Assembly (NCBI RefSeq): GCF_018327705.1
Contig: NZ_BNEM01000002.1
Coordinates: forward strand, 1,054,001 to 1,118,000
Length of the DNA: 64,000 nucleotides
Direction: 5' to 3'
Source: Catellatospora sp. TT07R-123
Lineage (GTDB): Bacteria > Actinomycetota > Actinomycetes > Mycobacteriales > Micromonosporaceae
This document shows, one piece after another, positions 17,945 through 26,780 of the stretch. The first letter of the stretch is position 1; each line of letters begins with the position of its first letter. The notes under the pieces are model-generated. The model was not told where the DNA came from, searched no databases, and worked only from the letters and a program-made list of their open reading frames with translations. The position numbers were made by a program, and so were the translations under genes.

Positions 17945-19443
17945 GCCCGCTCCCCCGCCAGCGCCGCCATGATCCCGGCCTCGCTGACCTCGTCGCCGGT
18001 GAGTTCACCGGTGACGGCGCCGGCGCGCAGCACGACCACCCGGTCGGCTCCTTCCACGAGTTCCTCCAGGTCGGAGGAGATGAGCACGACCGCCAGCCCG
18101 TCGCGGGCCAGCTCGTCGACCAGTGCCTGGACCTCGGCCTTGGCGCCGACGTCGATGCCGCGGGTGGGCTCGTCCAGCAGCAGCAGCCTGGGGTGCAGGC
18201 ACAGCCACCGGGCCAGCAGCACCTTCTGCTGGTTGCCGCCGGACAGCTCGCCGACGGGCTGCTCGGGGCTGGCCGCCTTGATGCGCAGCCGCTGCATGAA
18301 CGTCTCGACGATCCGGTCCTGCCGCTTGCGCGAGACCAGCCCGAACCGGGAGATGCGCGGCAGCGCGGCGAGCACGATGTTCTCGCGCACCGACAGCTCG
18401 GGCACGATGCCCTCGGCCTTGCGGTCCTCGGGCAGCAGCACCATCCCGGCGCGGATGGCCGCGGCCGGGTTGAGCCGGCGCAGCCGCTTGCCGCCGATGG
18501 TGACGGTGCCGCTGTCCAGCGGCAGGGCGCCCACGACGGCCTTGGCGGTCTCGGAGCGGCCGGAGCCGAGCAGGCCGCCCAGGCCGGTGACCTCGCCGGG
18601 GCGCACGTCGAAGGAGACGTCGTGCAGGACGTGGCGGCGGGTGAGGCCGCGTACGCTGACCAGCGGTTCGGCGTCGGTGTCGTGGTGGCCTTCGAAGCCG
18701 GTCAGGCCCTCGCGGCTGACGGTGGCCGGGTCGCGGCCGAGCATGTGCGAGACCAGGTGCAGCCGGTCGAGGACGGCCAGCTCGCCGCTGTGCACGAGCC
18801 TGCCGTCGCGCAGCACGGTGACCCGGTCGCACAGCTGGTAGAGCTCGTCGAGGCGGTGGCTGACGTAGATGATGGCCATGCCCTGCGCCGACAGGTCGCG
18901 GACGACCGCCTGCAGGGTCTGCACCTCGCGGGGCTCCAGCGACGAGGTGGGCTCGTCCATGATGAGCACCTTCGCGTCGACGGCGACGGCGCGGGCCAGG
19001 GCGACCATCTGCTGCGCGCCCAGCCCGAGCGAGCGCAGTGGGCGGCGTACGTCGACGGTGATGCCGAAGCGGGCCAGGGTCTGCGCCGCCTCGCGGTGCA
19101 TGCGGGTGAAGTCGATGAGGCCGCCGGGCAGCATCGGCTCGCGGCCGAGGAACAGGTTGCGGGCGACGCTCATCAGCGGGACGAGGTTGACCTCCTGGTA
19201 GATGGTCGAGATGCCGGCGTTCTGCGCCTCGCGCGGGCTGCCGAAGGAGACCGGCGCCCCGTCGAGCAGGACCTCGCCCCCGTCGGGGGTGTACACGCCG
19301 GTGAGCACTTTGATCAGGGTGGACTTGCCGGCGCCGTTCTCGCCGACGAGGGCGTGGACCTCGCCGGGCGCGACGGTCAGCGACACGTCCTGTAGGGCGA
19401 GCACGCCGGGAAAGCGTTTGGACACTCCGCGTACGTCCAGCAT
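17941..19443 (-). CDS. ytfR: Sugar ABC transporter ATP-binding protein (tandem ABC), YtfR type
   Basis: Protein of 500 residues with two fused ABC domains. The first has Walker A GENGAGKST (34-42) and Walker B VLIMDEPTSSLEP. The second has a degenerate Walker A (GLLGSGRSE), signature LSGGNQQKVLLARWL and Walker B LLLLDEPTRGIDVG. This asymmetric pair is typical of RbsA/XylG/YtfR importers, which energise uptake of pentoses and furanoses. GGGAGG lies upstream of the ATG at 19441-19443. A perfect 15-bp stem-loop separates it from the binding-protein gene. Confidence 0.93.
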   Translation of the reverse strand: MLDVRGVSKRFPGVLALQDVSLTVAPGEVHALVGENGAGKSTLIKVLTGVYTPDGGEVLLDGAPVSFGSPREAQNAGISTIYQEVNLVPLMSVARNLFLGREPMLPGGLIDFTRMHREAAQTLARFGITVDVRRPLRSLGLGAQQMVALARAVAVDAKVLIMDEPTSSLEPREVQTLQAVVRDLSAQGMAIIYVSHRLDELYQLCDRVTVLRDGRLVHSGELAVLDRLHLVSHMLGRDPATVSREGLTGFEGHHDTDAEPLVSVRGLTRRHVLHDVSFDVRPGEVTGLGGLLGSGRSETAKAVVGALPLDSGTVTIGGKRLRRLNPAAAIRAGMVLLPEDRKAEGIVPELSVRENIVLAALPRISRFGLVSRKRQDRIVETFMQRLRIKAASPEQPVGELSGGNQQKVLLARWLCLHPRLLLLDEPTRGIDVGAKAEVQALVDELARDGLAVVLISSDLEELVEGADRVVVLRAGAVTGELTGDEVSEAGIMAALAGERA

Positions 19444-19474
19444 CGGCGGATCTGCCTCCCGTTTCTGTCGAGGG

Positions 19475-19510
19475 CGGGCGCCCGGGATCGTATATGATCC
19501 CGGGCGCCCG
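19475..19510 (-). other. Intercistronic stem-loop between binding protein and ATPase genes
   Basis: Perfect 15-bp stem (CGGGCGCCCGGGATC at 19475-19489 and its complement at 19496-19510) with loop GTATAT. It begins just after the binding-protein stop. No run of T follows in the direction of transcription, so it more likely stabilises the 5' mRNA segment or causes partial termination, raising the binding protein over the membrane subunits. Confidence 0.7.
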
Positions 19511-19518
19511 CAGGTGGG

Positions 19519-20595
19519 TCAGTAGGCGCTGGACAGGGAGGAGGCCGCGTTGGCCGGGTCGTACTCGCGGTCGGAGATGATCACGTTGGCCGGGATCGAC
19601 TCGCCGCCGTAGAACTTGGCCGCGGTGGCGAACGCCAGCGGGCCGAAGCGCGGGTTGGACTCGATGACGGCGTTGATGGTGCCGTCCACGATCGCCTTCA
19701 CGGCGTTGGCCGTACCGTCGATCGAAACGATCTTGATGTCGGTGCCGGGCTTCTTGCCCCGGCCCTTGATCGCGGTGACGGCGCCCAGCGCCATCTCGTC
19801 GTTCTCGGCGTAGACGGCCGTGATCTCCGGCTTGGACAGCAGCAGCTGCTCCATCACCGACTGACCCTTCTCCCGGGAGAACTCGCCGGTCTGCTGGGCG
19901 ACGATCTCGATGCCCGGCGCGGTGGCCTTGATCTGGTCGACGAAACCGTTGGTGCGGTCGGTGGTGACGTTGTTGCCCGAGGAGCCGAGCAGGATCGCCA
20001 CCTTGCCCTTGCCGCCGGTCGCCTTGACCATCGCGTCAGCGGCACGCTTGCCCTGCTCGACGAAGTTCGAGCCGAGGAAGGCCAGGTAGTCCTTGCACGG
20101 GCTGGCGTTGACCTTGCGGTCGATGGTCAGCACCGGCACCTTCTTGGCCGCGGCGGCGGCCAGGGCCGGCTCCAGGCCGTCGGAGTTGAGCGGCGCCACG
20201 ATCAGGAACTGCGCACCCTGGTTGAGCATGTCCTGGATGTCGCTGATCTGCTTGGACAGCTGCGACTGGGCGTTGGTGACCAGCAGCTGCTTGACGCCGA
20301 TCTTGGCGGCCTCGTCCTTGATCGACTGAGTTTCGGCGATCCGGAACGGGTTGGCCTCCTTCTCCGACTGCGAGAAGCCGACGATGGCGTTCTTGAGGTC
20401 GAGCTTCTCGCCGCCGTACGACTGGAGCGTGCAGCCGGGGCCGGTCGCGCCGGTGGAGGCGACGACCTGCGCACCGGCACTGGCGTTCGTGCCGGGGGTG
20501 CCGTTGTCCTCGGCCTTGGTGCAGGCCGAGAGCAGCATCGCACCGCCCAGTAGGACGACGGCCGCGGAGGCCGAAGCCCGCGAATTGATCTTCAT
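19519..20595 (-). CDS. ytfQ: Sugar-binding lipoprotein of the ABC importer, YtfQ type
   Basis: Protein of 358 residues. A lipoprotein signal ends in LLSACTK (Cys25). The mature part is a type 1 periplasmic-binding protein: IVGFSQSEKEANPFRIAETQSIKDEAAKIG, FLIVAPLNSDGLEPALAAAAAKKVPVLTIDRKV, VYAENDEMALGAVTAIKGRGKKPGTDIKIVSIDG. These match galactofuranose/ribose binding proteins, YtfQ most closely by eye. The ATG at 20593-20595 has AGGAG nine bases upstream; the frame is open far further but overlaps the GH2 gene. First gene of the sugar operon. Confidence 0.9.
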   Translation of the reverse strand: MKINSRASASAAVVLLGGAMLLSACTKAEDNGTPGTNASAGAQVVASTGATGPGCTLQSYGGEKLDLKNAIVGFSQSEKEANPFRIAETQSIKDEAAKIGVKQLLVTNAQSQLSKQISDIQDMLNQGAQFLIVAPLNSDGLEPALAAAAAKKVPVLTIDRKVNASPCKDYLAFLGSNFVEQGKRAADAMVKATGGKGKVAILLGSSGNNVTTDRTNGFVDQIKATAPGIEIVAQQTGEFSREKGQSVMEQLLLSKPEITAVYAENDEMALGAVTAIKGRGKKPGTDIKIVSIDGTANAVKAIVDGTINAVIESNPRFGPLAFATAAKFYGGESIPANVIISDREYDPANAASSLSSAY

Positions 20596-20697
20596 TTGAG
20601 GGATCTCCTGTACTGGATGGACGGTCAACCAGTTTTGTGCCATATTTCGACACGTATCACTTAATGGTGGAGATTGGAGGGCGCCAGGCCTAGGCTC

Positions 20698-20709
20698 TAT
20701 AACGTTATA
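20698..20709. promoter_or_regulatory. LacI-type operator candidate between transport operon and GH2 gene
   Basis: TATAACGTTATA is a perfect 12-bp palindrome with the central CG step typical of LacI-family operators. It lies in the 183-bp divergent gap, 70 bp before the GH2 start and 103 bp before the binding-protein start, so one repressor could control both directions. Confidence 0.6.
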
Positions 20710-20778
20710 CAGAACGCTGACCATGTCAGCAAGATGTCCGGCACGTGACAACCCCACCGTCCCCAGGAGTTGCCCGTA

Positions 20779-23529
20779 ATGAAAGTCAGAGCAGGTCTGG
20801 CCGCGCTGAGTCTGATCGCGACGGTGCTCGTCACCGCCGCGGCACCGGCGCAGGCTGCCTACGTCCCGAAGACCCCGCCGCTGGCCACGCCGTGGACCAG
20901 CCAGGTCTCGACGACCAACCCGCTGCCCGAATATCCGCGCCCGCAGCTGACCCGGCCCGACTGGCAGAGTCTCAACGGCCAGTGGCAGTTCGCCGGCGCG
21001 GCCAACCTCAACACCCCGCCGGCCGGCCAGAACCTGGCCGAGACCGTGCTGGTGCCGTACCCGGTCGAGTCGGCGCTGTCCGGGATCATGCGGCACGAGA
21101 ACAACATGTGGTATCGGCGCACCTTCACTGTCCCATCCGGCTGGTCGGGCAGGCGAGTGCAGCTCAACTTCGGTGCCGTGACCTACCGCGCCTCGGTGTG
21201 GGTCAACGGCGTGTCGATCGGCAGCCACAGCGGCGGCTACGACGCGTTCAGCTTCGACATCACCGGCGCGCTCAACGGCGGCACCAACGAGATCATCGTC
21301 GGGGTCTACTCCCCCGTCGACGCGACCGGCATCCCGCTGGGCAAGCAGCGCCTCAACCCCGGCGGCATCTTCTACACCGCCGCCAGCGGCATCTGGCAGA
21401 CGGTCTGGCTGGAGCCGACCAACGCCGCGCGCGTCACCCGCCTGGACACCACGCCGGACCTGGCCGCCGGCCAGCTCGACCTGGTCGCCCAGGTCAGCGG
21501 CTCGGCGCAGGGCGTGACCGCCGAGGTGCTCAGCGGCGGCGCGGTCGTCGGTTCCGCCAGCGGCGCACCCGGCGCCCACCTGCGGATCAACGTCCCGAAC
21601 GCCCACCTGTGGACCCCGGACGACCCGTTCCTGTACGACCTGCGCGTCACGCTGACCGGCACCGGCGGCGGCGACCAGGCCGGCGGCTACTTCGGCATGC
21701 GCTCCATCGGCAAGGCGATGGTCGGCGGCGTGCTGCGCCCGGTGCTCAACGGCAAGTTCGTGTTCCAGCTGGGCACCCTGGACCAGGGCTACTGGCCCGA
21801 CGGCATCTACACCGCGCCGACCGACGCCGCGCTGCGCTTCGACCTGGAGCAGCAGAAGGCGTTGGGCTTCAACATGGTCCGCAAGCACATCAAGGTCGAA
21901 CCGGCCCGCTGGTTCTACCACGCCGACAGGCTCGGCCTGCTGGTGTGGCAGGACATGCCCGCCATGAAGACCGGCTTCACCCCGTCGGCGGCGGACAAGA
22001 CCAACTTCGAGGCCGAGCTGCACCGCATCATCGACCAGCTCAAGAGCATCACGTCGATCGTGCTGTGGGTGCCGTTCAACGAGGGCTGGGGCGAGTACGA
22101 GCCCGCCCGCATCGCCGACCTGGTCAAGGGCTGGGACCCCAGCCGCCTGGTCACCAACAACTCCGGCTCCAACTGCTGCGGCTTCGACGGCGGCAACGGC
22201 GACACCATCGACGACCACATCTACGTCGGGCCCGGACAGCCGCAGCTGCCCACCGCCAGCCGCATCGCGGTCCTCGGCGAGTACGGCGGCCTGGGCCTGC
22301 GCGTGTCCGGCCACGAGTGGTCGCCGGGCAACGGGTTCGGCTACGAGATGCTGCCGGACTCGTCGTCGCTGACCCAGCGGTACGTCGCGATCACGAGCCA
22401 GCTGCGCGACCTGATCAGCACCCGCGGCCTGTCGGCGTCGGTCTACACCGAACCGACCGACGTGGAGAACGAGGTCAACGGCTTCTACACCTATGACCGC
22501 GCGGTGCAGAAGATGGACTTCGCGCAGGTCGCCGCGGTCAACAACTCGGTGAAGGCGGCCGCGCAGGGCACCTACCTGCCGGTCAACCAGCTGGTGTCGC
22601 TGAAGGTCACCACCTCCTGCTGCACCGACCGGTCGCTGAGTGTGGCGTCGAACCTGGGCGTCACCTCGGTGGTCAACTCCGCCGCCGCCGACGCCCTCAA
22701 GAAGGACTCCACCTTCTGGGTACGGCCCGGCCTGGCCGACGCCAACTGCGTGTCGTTCGAGTCGCGGGGCGCGCCGGGGCAGTTCCTGCGCCACTCCGGC
22801 TACCGGCTGCGGCGCGACGCCAACGACAACAGCACCGGGTTCAAGGCCGACGCGACGTACTGCATCCGGGCCGGCCTGGCCGGGGGCGGCAGCTCGTTCG
22901 AGTCGTACAACTTCCCGGGGCGCTACCTGCGGCACATCGCGTCCGAGGTGTACATCTCGAACAACTCCGGGGCCAACGCCTGGGACAACCCGACCAGCTT
23001 CGCCGCCGACGCGACCTGGGCGGGCATCCCGCCGTGGTGGCGCAGCGGCGCCGACCTGACCCTGGGCGCCGCCCAGTCGTTCCAGGTGGTCACCCCCGGG
23101 TACACCGACCGCTACCTGCGCCACTACAACGCCCTCGGCTACACCGAGGTGGTCAACTCGGCCAGCAGCGCCACGCTGAAGGCCGACGCCACCTTCTACG
23201 TACGCCGCGGCCTGGCCGACCCGAGCTGCTACTCGTTCGAGTCGCGCAACTTCCCCGGCCAGTACCTGCGCCATTCGCAGTTCCGCATCCACAGGGACCC
23301 GTCCGACGGCAGCACGCTGTTCAACGCCGACGCGACGTTCTGCGCCCAGCCGGGCCGCTACGGCAGCGGCAACGTGACCTTCGAGTCCGTCAACATCAAC
23401 GGCTACCGGCTGCGGCACTACGCCTCGGAGGCCTGGATCGCCGCGCCCGGCGGCGCCAACGCCGCCGACAACCCCGCCAACTACGACGCCGACACCAGCT
23501 GGAAGGTCGTGGCGCCCTGGGCGCCGTGA
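20779..23529 (+). CDS. Secreted GH2 glycoside hydrolase with two AbfB (CBM42) domains
   Basis: Protein of 916 residues. Signal peptide about 1-27 (APAQAA). GH2 jelly-roll, Ig-like and barrel domains span about 50-600, with acid/base Glu in WVPFNEGWGE (E435) and nucleophile in LGEYGG (E501). Two tandem AbfB-type beta-trefoil domains follow (about 605-745 and 765-912), each with FESRxxPGQ(F/Y)LRHS and a DATxC motif; these bind arabinofuranose side chains. GH2 covers beta-galactosidases, beta-mannosidases and also actinobacterial beta-D-galactofuranosidases. Divergent position next to a galactofuranose-type importer points to a furanosidase, which is inference. ATG at 20779 has AGGAG upstream. 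Confidence 0.88.
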   Translation: MKVRAGLAALSLIATVLVTAAAPAQAAYVPKTPPLATPWTSQVSTTNPLPEYPRPQLTRPDWQSLNGQWQFAGAANLNTPPAGQNLAETVLVPYPVESALSGIMRHENNMWYRRTFTVPSGWSGRRVQLNFGAVTYRASVWVNGVSIGSHSGGYDAFSFDITGALNGGTNEIIVGVYSPVDATGIPLGKQRLNPGGIFYTAASGIWQTVWLEPTNAARVTRLDTTPDLAAGQLDLVAQVSGSAQGVTAEVLSGGAVVGSASGAPGAHLRINVPNAHLWTPDDPFLYDLRVTLTGTGGGDQAGGYFGMRSIGKAMVGGVLRPVLNGKFVFQLGTLDQGYWPDGIYTAPTDAALRFDLEQQKALGFNMVRKHIKVEPARWFYHADRLGLLVWQDMPAMKTGFTPSAADKTNFEAELHRIIDQLKSITSIVLWVPFNEGWGEYEPARIADLVKGWDPSRLVTNNSGSNCCGFDGGNGDTIDDHIYVGPGQPQLPTASRIAVLGEYGGLGLRVSGHEWSPGNGFGYEMLPDSSSLTQRYVAITSQLRDLISTRGLSASVYTEPTDVENEVNGFYTYDRAVQKMDFAQVAAVNNSVKAAAQGTYLPVNQLVSLKVTTSCCTDRSLSVASNLGVTSVVNSAAADALKKDSTFWVRPGLADANCVSFESRGAPGQFLRHSGYRLRRDANDNSTGFKADATYCIRAGLAGGGSSFESYNFPGRYLRHIASEVYISNNSGANAWDNPTSFAADATWAGIPPWWRSGADLTLGAAQSFQVVTPGYTDRYLRHYNALGYTEVVNSASSATLKADATFYVRRGLADPSCYSFESRNFPGQYLRHSQFRIHRDPSDGSTLFNADATFCAQPGRYGSGNVTFESVNINGYRLRHYASEAWIAAPGGANAADNPANYDADTSWKVVAPWAP

Positions 23530-23552
23530 CCCTGACCGGCTGATCCGGACCG

Positions 23553-23587
23553 CCGGACCGCACGCACCACGCCGGCGTGCGGTCCGG
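23553..23587 (+). terminator. Terminator after the GH2 gene
   Basis: Perfect 13-bp stem (CCGGACCGCACGC and complement) with a 9-nt loop, 23 bp past the GH2 stop. Confidence 0.75.
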
Positions 23588-23624
23588 CCCCATGATCGCA
23601 AAGTAACGCTTCGGTGGCGGTCGG

Positions 23625-23654
23625 TTGGCCCCCCTCAGGTACTCGGTCTATGCT
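23625..23654 (+). promoter_or_regulatory. Sigma70-type promoter for the SAV2177 methyltransferase gene
   Basis: TTGGCC (23625-23630) and TATGCT (23649-23654) are separated by 18 bp, about 40 bp before the GTG start. Confidence 0.35.
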
Positions 23655-23693
23655 GCTGCGAGTTCACCAATGAGGGTCGATGGGAGCCGTCTC

Positions 23694-24515
23694 GTGTCGC
23701 AAGACAGCAAGGTGCGCGAGGAGGTCGCGCCGCCCGGCGTCGACACCAGCGTCGCGCATTCGGCGCGCATGTACGACTGGTGGCTCGGCGGGAAGGACAA
23801 CTTCGCCGCCGACCGGGCCATGGGGGACGCCTTCATCCAGGCCATCCCCACCATCAAGACGATGGCCAAGGAGAACCGCCTGTTCCTGGGCCGGGCCGTG
23901 CGCCACCTGGTCGCAGAGGCCGGAATCCGACAGTTCCTCGACATCGGCACGGGCATCCCGACCCGGCCGAACCTGCACGAGGACGCGCAGGCGATCGCCC
24001 CCGAGACCCGCGTGGTCTATGTGGACAACGACCCGATCGTGCTGGTCCACGCCCGCGCCCTGATGGTCAGCTCGGAGGAGGGCCGCAGCGAGTACATCCA
24101 CGCCGACCTGCGCGACCCCGAGTCGATCCTCAACGATCCGGCGCTGGTGGCGACGCTGGACCTGACCCAGCCCGTGGCGCTGATGCTGGTCGCGGTGCTG
24201 ATGCTGATCAAGAACGAAGAGGACCCGTGGGCGCGCACCCGCGCCATCATGGACGCGCTGCCCTCCGGCAGCTACCTCGTCGTCACCCACCCCGGGCGTG
24301 ACTTCGACGAGGCGGCGATGGAGCTGATCGAGACGTCGGCCGCCCGCGGCGGCATGACCGTCATCCCCCGTACCAAGGCCGAGGTGGAGCGGTTCTTCGA
24401 CGGCTGGGAGCTGCTCGAACCGGGTGTGGTCCCGGTGATGGGCTGGCGCCCCGACGAGCCGGCCGAGGACCCGGCCGCCGCCTTCTACTGGGCGGGCGTG
24501 GCCCGCAAGCGCTAG
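23694..24515 (+). CDS. SAV2177/DUF574-family SAM-dependent methyltransferase
   Basis: Protein of 273 residues. The family hallmark DTSVAHSARMYDWWLGGKDNFAADRAMG is near the N-terminus, followed by QFLDIGTGIPTRPNLHEDAQAIAPETRVVYVDNDPIVLVHARALM, the modified SAM-binding site of this mainly actinobacterial family. Many copies occur per genome in Streptomyces and Micromonosporaceae; substrates are mostly unknown. The GTG at 23694 is chosen for GGGAG seven bases upstream; an ATG at 23670 is possible. Confidence 0.88.
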   Translation: MSQDSKVREEVAPPGVDTSVAHSARMYDWWLGGKDNFAADRAMGDAFIQAIPTIKTMAKENRLFLGRAVRHLVAEAGIRQFLDIGTGIPTRPNLHEDAQAIAPETRVVYVDNDPIVLVHARALMVSSEEGRSEYIHADLRDPESILNDPALVATLDLTQPVALMLVAVLMLIKNEEDPWARTRAIMDALPSGSYLVVTHPGRDFDEAAMELIETSAARGGMTVIPRTKAEVERFFDGWELLEPGVVPVMGWRPDEPAEDPAAAFYWAGVARKR

Positions 24516-24751
24516 CACCCGCGCCGGCCGGACCGGCGATCACGGCAGTCTCACCCGCGCGCGGCGCGGTCGAGCAGGGCATCTGGCCCGCTCGGCCGCG
24601 CCGTTCGGCTTTCCGGCCGCCGACGTAACCGCCGCGCCCGGTGCCTCGTTGGAACCTGCGGCTGCGGCGGTCCGCAGGACGTTACACAAAATTCACCTCA
24701 AAGCGTGGCAAAGCATCGCATGTTGACACCGTCCACATTAGACTGAGGCAC

Positions 24752-25816
24752 ATGAATATCCCCACCGAGCCCATCGGCAGCATCCCCCGAACCGCCGAGC
24801 TGCTGGTCGGCATGTCCGACTTCGCGGCGGGCCGGATCTCCGCCGATGACCTCGACGCCCTGCATGAAGCCGCCGTCCGCGACACCATCAAGCGGTTCGA
24901 GGAGCTCGGCTCTCCCGTGGTCACCGACGGCGAACAGAGCAAGCCCAGCTTCGCCACCTACCCGCTGACCGGTCCGATCTCGCTGGCCCCGGACGGCGCG
25001 GTGATCCCGTTCGCCGACGGGCACACCCGGCAGCTGCCCCGGCTGACGGCGGGCCCGTTCCGCTACGGCGTGCGCGCGGGCAGCTACCTGACCGCCGCGC
25101 AGCGCCACGCCACCGTGCCGGTGAAGCAGGCCGTCATCGCCGCCTCGGCACTGAGCCTGCTCTACCCGCAGGACGGCATCGCCGGCTACGACCGCGACCA
25201 GTTCCTCGCCGACCTGGTCGCCGAGGCCGAGGCCGACATCCGCAGCGCGCTGGACGCCGGGGCGCACCGGGTGCAGATCGACTTCACCGAGGGCCGCCTG
25301 GCGCTGAAGCTGGACCCGTCCGGCGGCGTGCTCGACTCGTTCATCGACCTCAACAACCAGGTGCTGGCCCGGTTCAGCCAGGCCGAGCGGGCCCGCATCG
25401 GCGTGCACACCTGCCCCGGCGGCGACCAGGACTCCACCCACAGCGCCGACGTCGACTACGCCGAGCTGCTGCCCCGCCTGTTCCAGCTCGACGCGGGCGC
25501 GTTCTACGTCCAGCTCGCCAGCGAGGCCGAGCCCGACCGCGTGCTGCGCATCATCGCCGGTCATGTCCGCGACGGCCAGCAGGTCTTCGTCGGCGTGACC
25601 GACCCGATCGACCCGGCGGTGGAGACCCCGGAGCAGGTCCGCGACCGCGTCCTGCACGCCGCCGAGCACCTGGGCACGGAGCGGCTGGGCACGACCGACG
25701 ACTGCGGGTTCTCGCCGTTCGGCGACGACACGTCGACCTCCAGAGAGACAGCATTCGCCAAGGTGCGGGCCCGGATAGAGGGGACTAGCCTGGCCGCGGC
25801 GCAACTGGGCGCCTGA
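24752..25816 (+). CDS. MetE-like (cobalamin-independent methionine synthase II family) protein
   Basis: Protein of 354 residues, about half the length of full MetE, matching only its C-terminal catalytic barrel. It begins PTEPIGSIPRTAELL and has VVTDGEQSKPSFATYPLTG, AHRVQIDFTEGRLALK and HTCPGGDQDSTHSADVDYAELLPRLF; the His and Cys of HTC are candidate zinc ligands for a thiol substrate. Such short relatives transfer methyl groups to thiols in poorly defined pathways. A -10-like TAGACT ends seven bases before the ATG, suggesting a leaderless transcript. The 236-bp upstream gap holds no recognisable riboswitch. Confidence 0.82.
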   Translation: MNIPTEPIGSIPRTAELLVGMSDFAAGRISADDLDALHEAAVRDTIKRFEELGSPVVTDGEQSKPSFATYPLTGPISLAPDGAVIPFADGHTRQLPRLTAGPFRYGVRAGSYLTAAQRHATVPVKQAVIAASALSLLYPQDGIAGYDRDQFLADLVAEAEADIRSALDAGAHRVQIDFTEGRLALKLDPSGGVLDSFIDLNNQVLARFSQAERARIGVHTCPGGDQDSTHSADVDYAELLPRLFQLDAGAFYVQLASEAEPDRVLRIIAGHVRDGQQVFVGVTDPIDPAVETPEQVRDRVLHAAEHLGTERLGTTDDCGFSPFGDDTSTSRETAFAKVRARIEGTSLAAAQLGA

Positions 25817-25855
25817 GCTCTGCGCCCGGCCGCATGGTGCTGGGCGCAGCAGAAT

Positions 25856-25900
25856 CGGGCCGGGTACGGACAGCTCGCACCGCTGCCCGTACCCGGCCCG
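25856..25900. terminator. Bidirectional terminator between convergent genes
   Basis: Perfect 14-bp stem (CGGGCCGGGTACGG and complement) enclosing CAG and CTG that extend the pairing, between the MetE-like gene and a minus-strand hypothetical gene. Confidence 0.75.
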
Positions 25901-25913
25901 CCTGGCCTGTACC

Positions 25914-26177
25914 TCACACGTACGTGAGCGTGTCGATCGTCGGAACGATCGCGTCGCGCCTGGCCAGGAAGCGTGCCGTTCTGATCTCGATCTCATTGCC
26001 GCGGGCCGAGGCCGAGCGGCAGATGACCGTGGCGGCGAATCCCGAGCTGTCGTAGATGATGCCCGGGTCCCACTCGCCCTCGCGGAATACCCAGACCCGG
26101 TCGCGCGGAGCGTAAGACTCCGTGGACTCGACTTCGGCCAGCTCGCGCCGGTCCGGGTGCACCTTCGGTCGTTGCAT
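25914..26177 (-). CDS. Small hypothetical protein
   Basis: Protein of 87 residues (MQRPKVHPDRRELAEVESTESYAPRDRVWVFREGEWDPGII...). It is soluble, with a Trp-containing strand (DRVWVFREGEWDPGIIYDSSGFAATVICR) like an SH3-type beta barrel. No known family is recognised. Its position near a DUF397/Scr1 pair is typical of small actinobacterial accessory proteins. The ATG at 26175-26177 is chosen for GGAGGA ten bases upstream. Confidence 0.65.
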   Translation of the reverse strand: MQRPKVHPDRRELAEVESTESYAPRDRVWVFREGEWDPGIIYDSSGFAATVICRSASARGNEIEIRTARFLARRDAIVPTIDTLTYV

Positions 26178-26326
26178 GGATCGTGATTCCTCCCGTACGC
26201 GGTACAACGGTGTGTCGCGGTGCTCAGACGGTTCCGGGAGGGGTCCGTGCCGTCTGCGGAGCTGTCAGGTCGCGTTTGCACTGGTGCCAGAGTCGTAGTG
26301 GTCACGCTTCCATCGAACTATCTGAC

Positions 26327-26406
26327 TTAGCTGCATCCATGATGCACGGGTATCCTGTGCAAAAGCAAGCGTCAAATGCACGTGCAGATGCAAGCGTCTA
26401 CTGCAC
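26327..26406 (+). promoter_or_regulatory. Promoter and 25-bp direct repeats before the DUF397 gene
   Basis: TTAGCT (26327-26332) and TATCCT (26350-26355) form a 17-bp-spaced promoter. Downstream of it GCAAGCGTC-N3-TGCACG occurs twice (26364-26381 and 26389-26406), spaced by 25 bp, or roughly 2.4 helical turns. The repeats could be binding sites for the nearby Scr1-type HTH protein. Confidence 0.45.
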
Positions 26407-26443
26407 GCGTCGTTCGGCGTGGGGGGCTGGAGGGGGCAAGGAA

Positions 26444-26677
26444 ATGACGCACACCCACGGCGCAGCACCGGAGCTGGCCGCGGCGACCTGGCGCAAAAGC
26501 AGACGCAGTGGAGCCGACGGCAACTGCGTCGAGATCGGGCGGTTGCCGGGGGGCGACGGCTACGCGATCCGGCACTCCCGCGATCCCGGCGGTCCGGTCC
26601 TGCTCTACACTCCCGCCGAGATGTCAGCGTTCCTGCTCGGTGTGTACGACGGAGAGTTCGACGATCTGCTGTCGTGA
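26444..26677 (+). CDS. DUF397 domain protein
   Basis: Protein of 77 residues with the DUF397 pattern ATWRKSRRSGADGNCVEIGRL, then YAIRHSRDPGGPVLLYTPAEMSAFLLGVYDGEFDDLL. Such proteins pair with Scr1-type helix-turn-helix proteins in sporulating actinomycetes and are thought to act as antitoxin-like or modulatory partners. The next gene encodes exactly such an HTH protein. AAGGAA lies just before the ATG. Confidence 0.88.
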   Translation: MTHTHGAAPELAAATWRKSRRSGADGNCVEIGRLPGGDGYAIRHSRDPGGPVLLYTPAEMSAFLLGVYDGEFDDLLS

Positions 26678-26780
26678 TCGTCACTTCTCGTCAGCTGCTT
26701 TCCTGATCGCCACTTCTCGACAGTGAGCGTGCGCTTTGGGACAGTAGTTCCGCATCGGAGATCAGCGGGTGGGAGGGCGC

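Noticed and set aside
19519-23601. 1360-residue version of the sugar-binding protein
   Set aside because: The extra N-terminus is antisense to the GH2 gene; the lipoprotein signal and AGGAG define the start at 20593-20595.
24516-24751. Cobalamin or SAM riboswitch upstream of the MetE-like gene
   Set aside because: No B12-box or SAM-box core was visible, and a leaderless-type promoter is next to the ATG.
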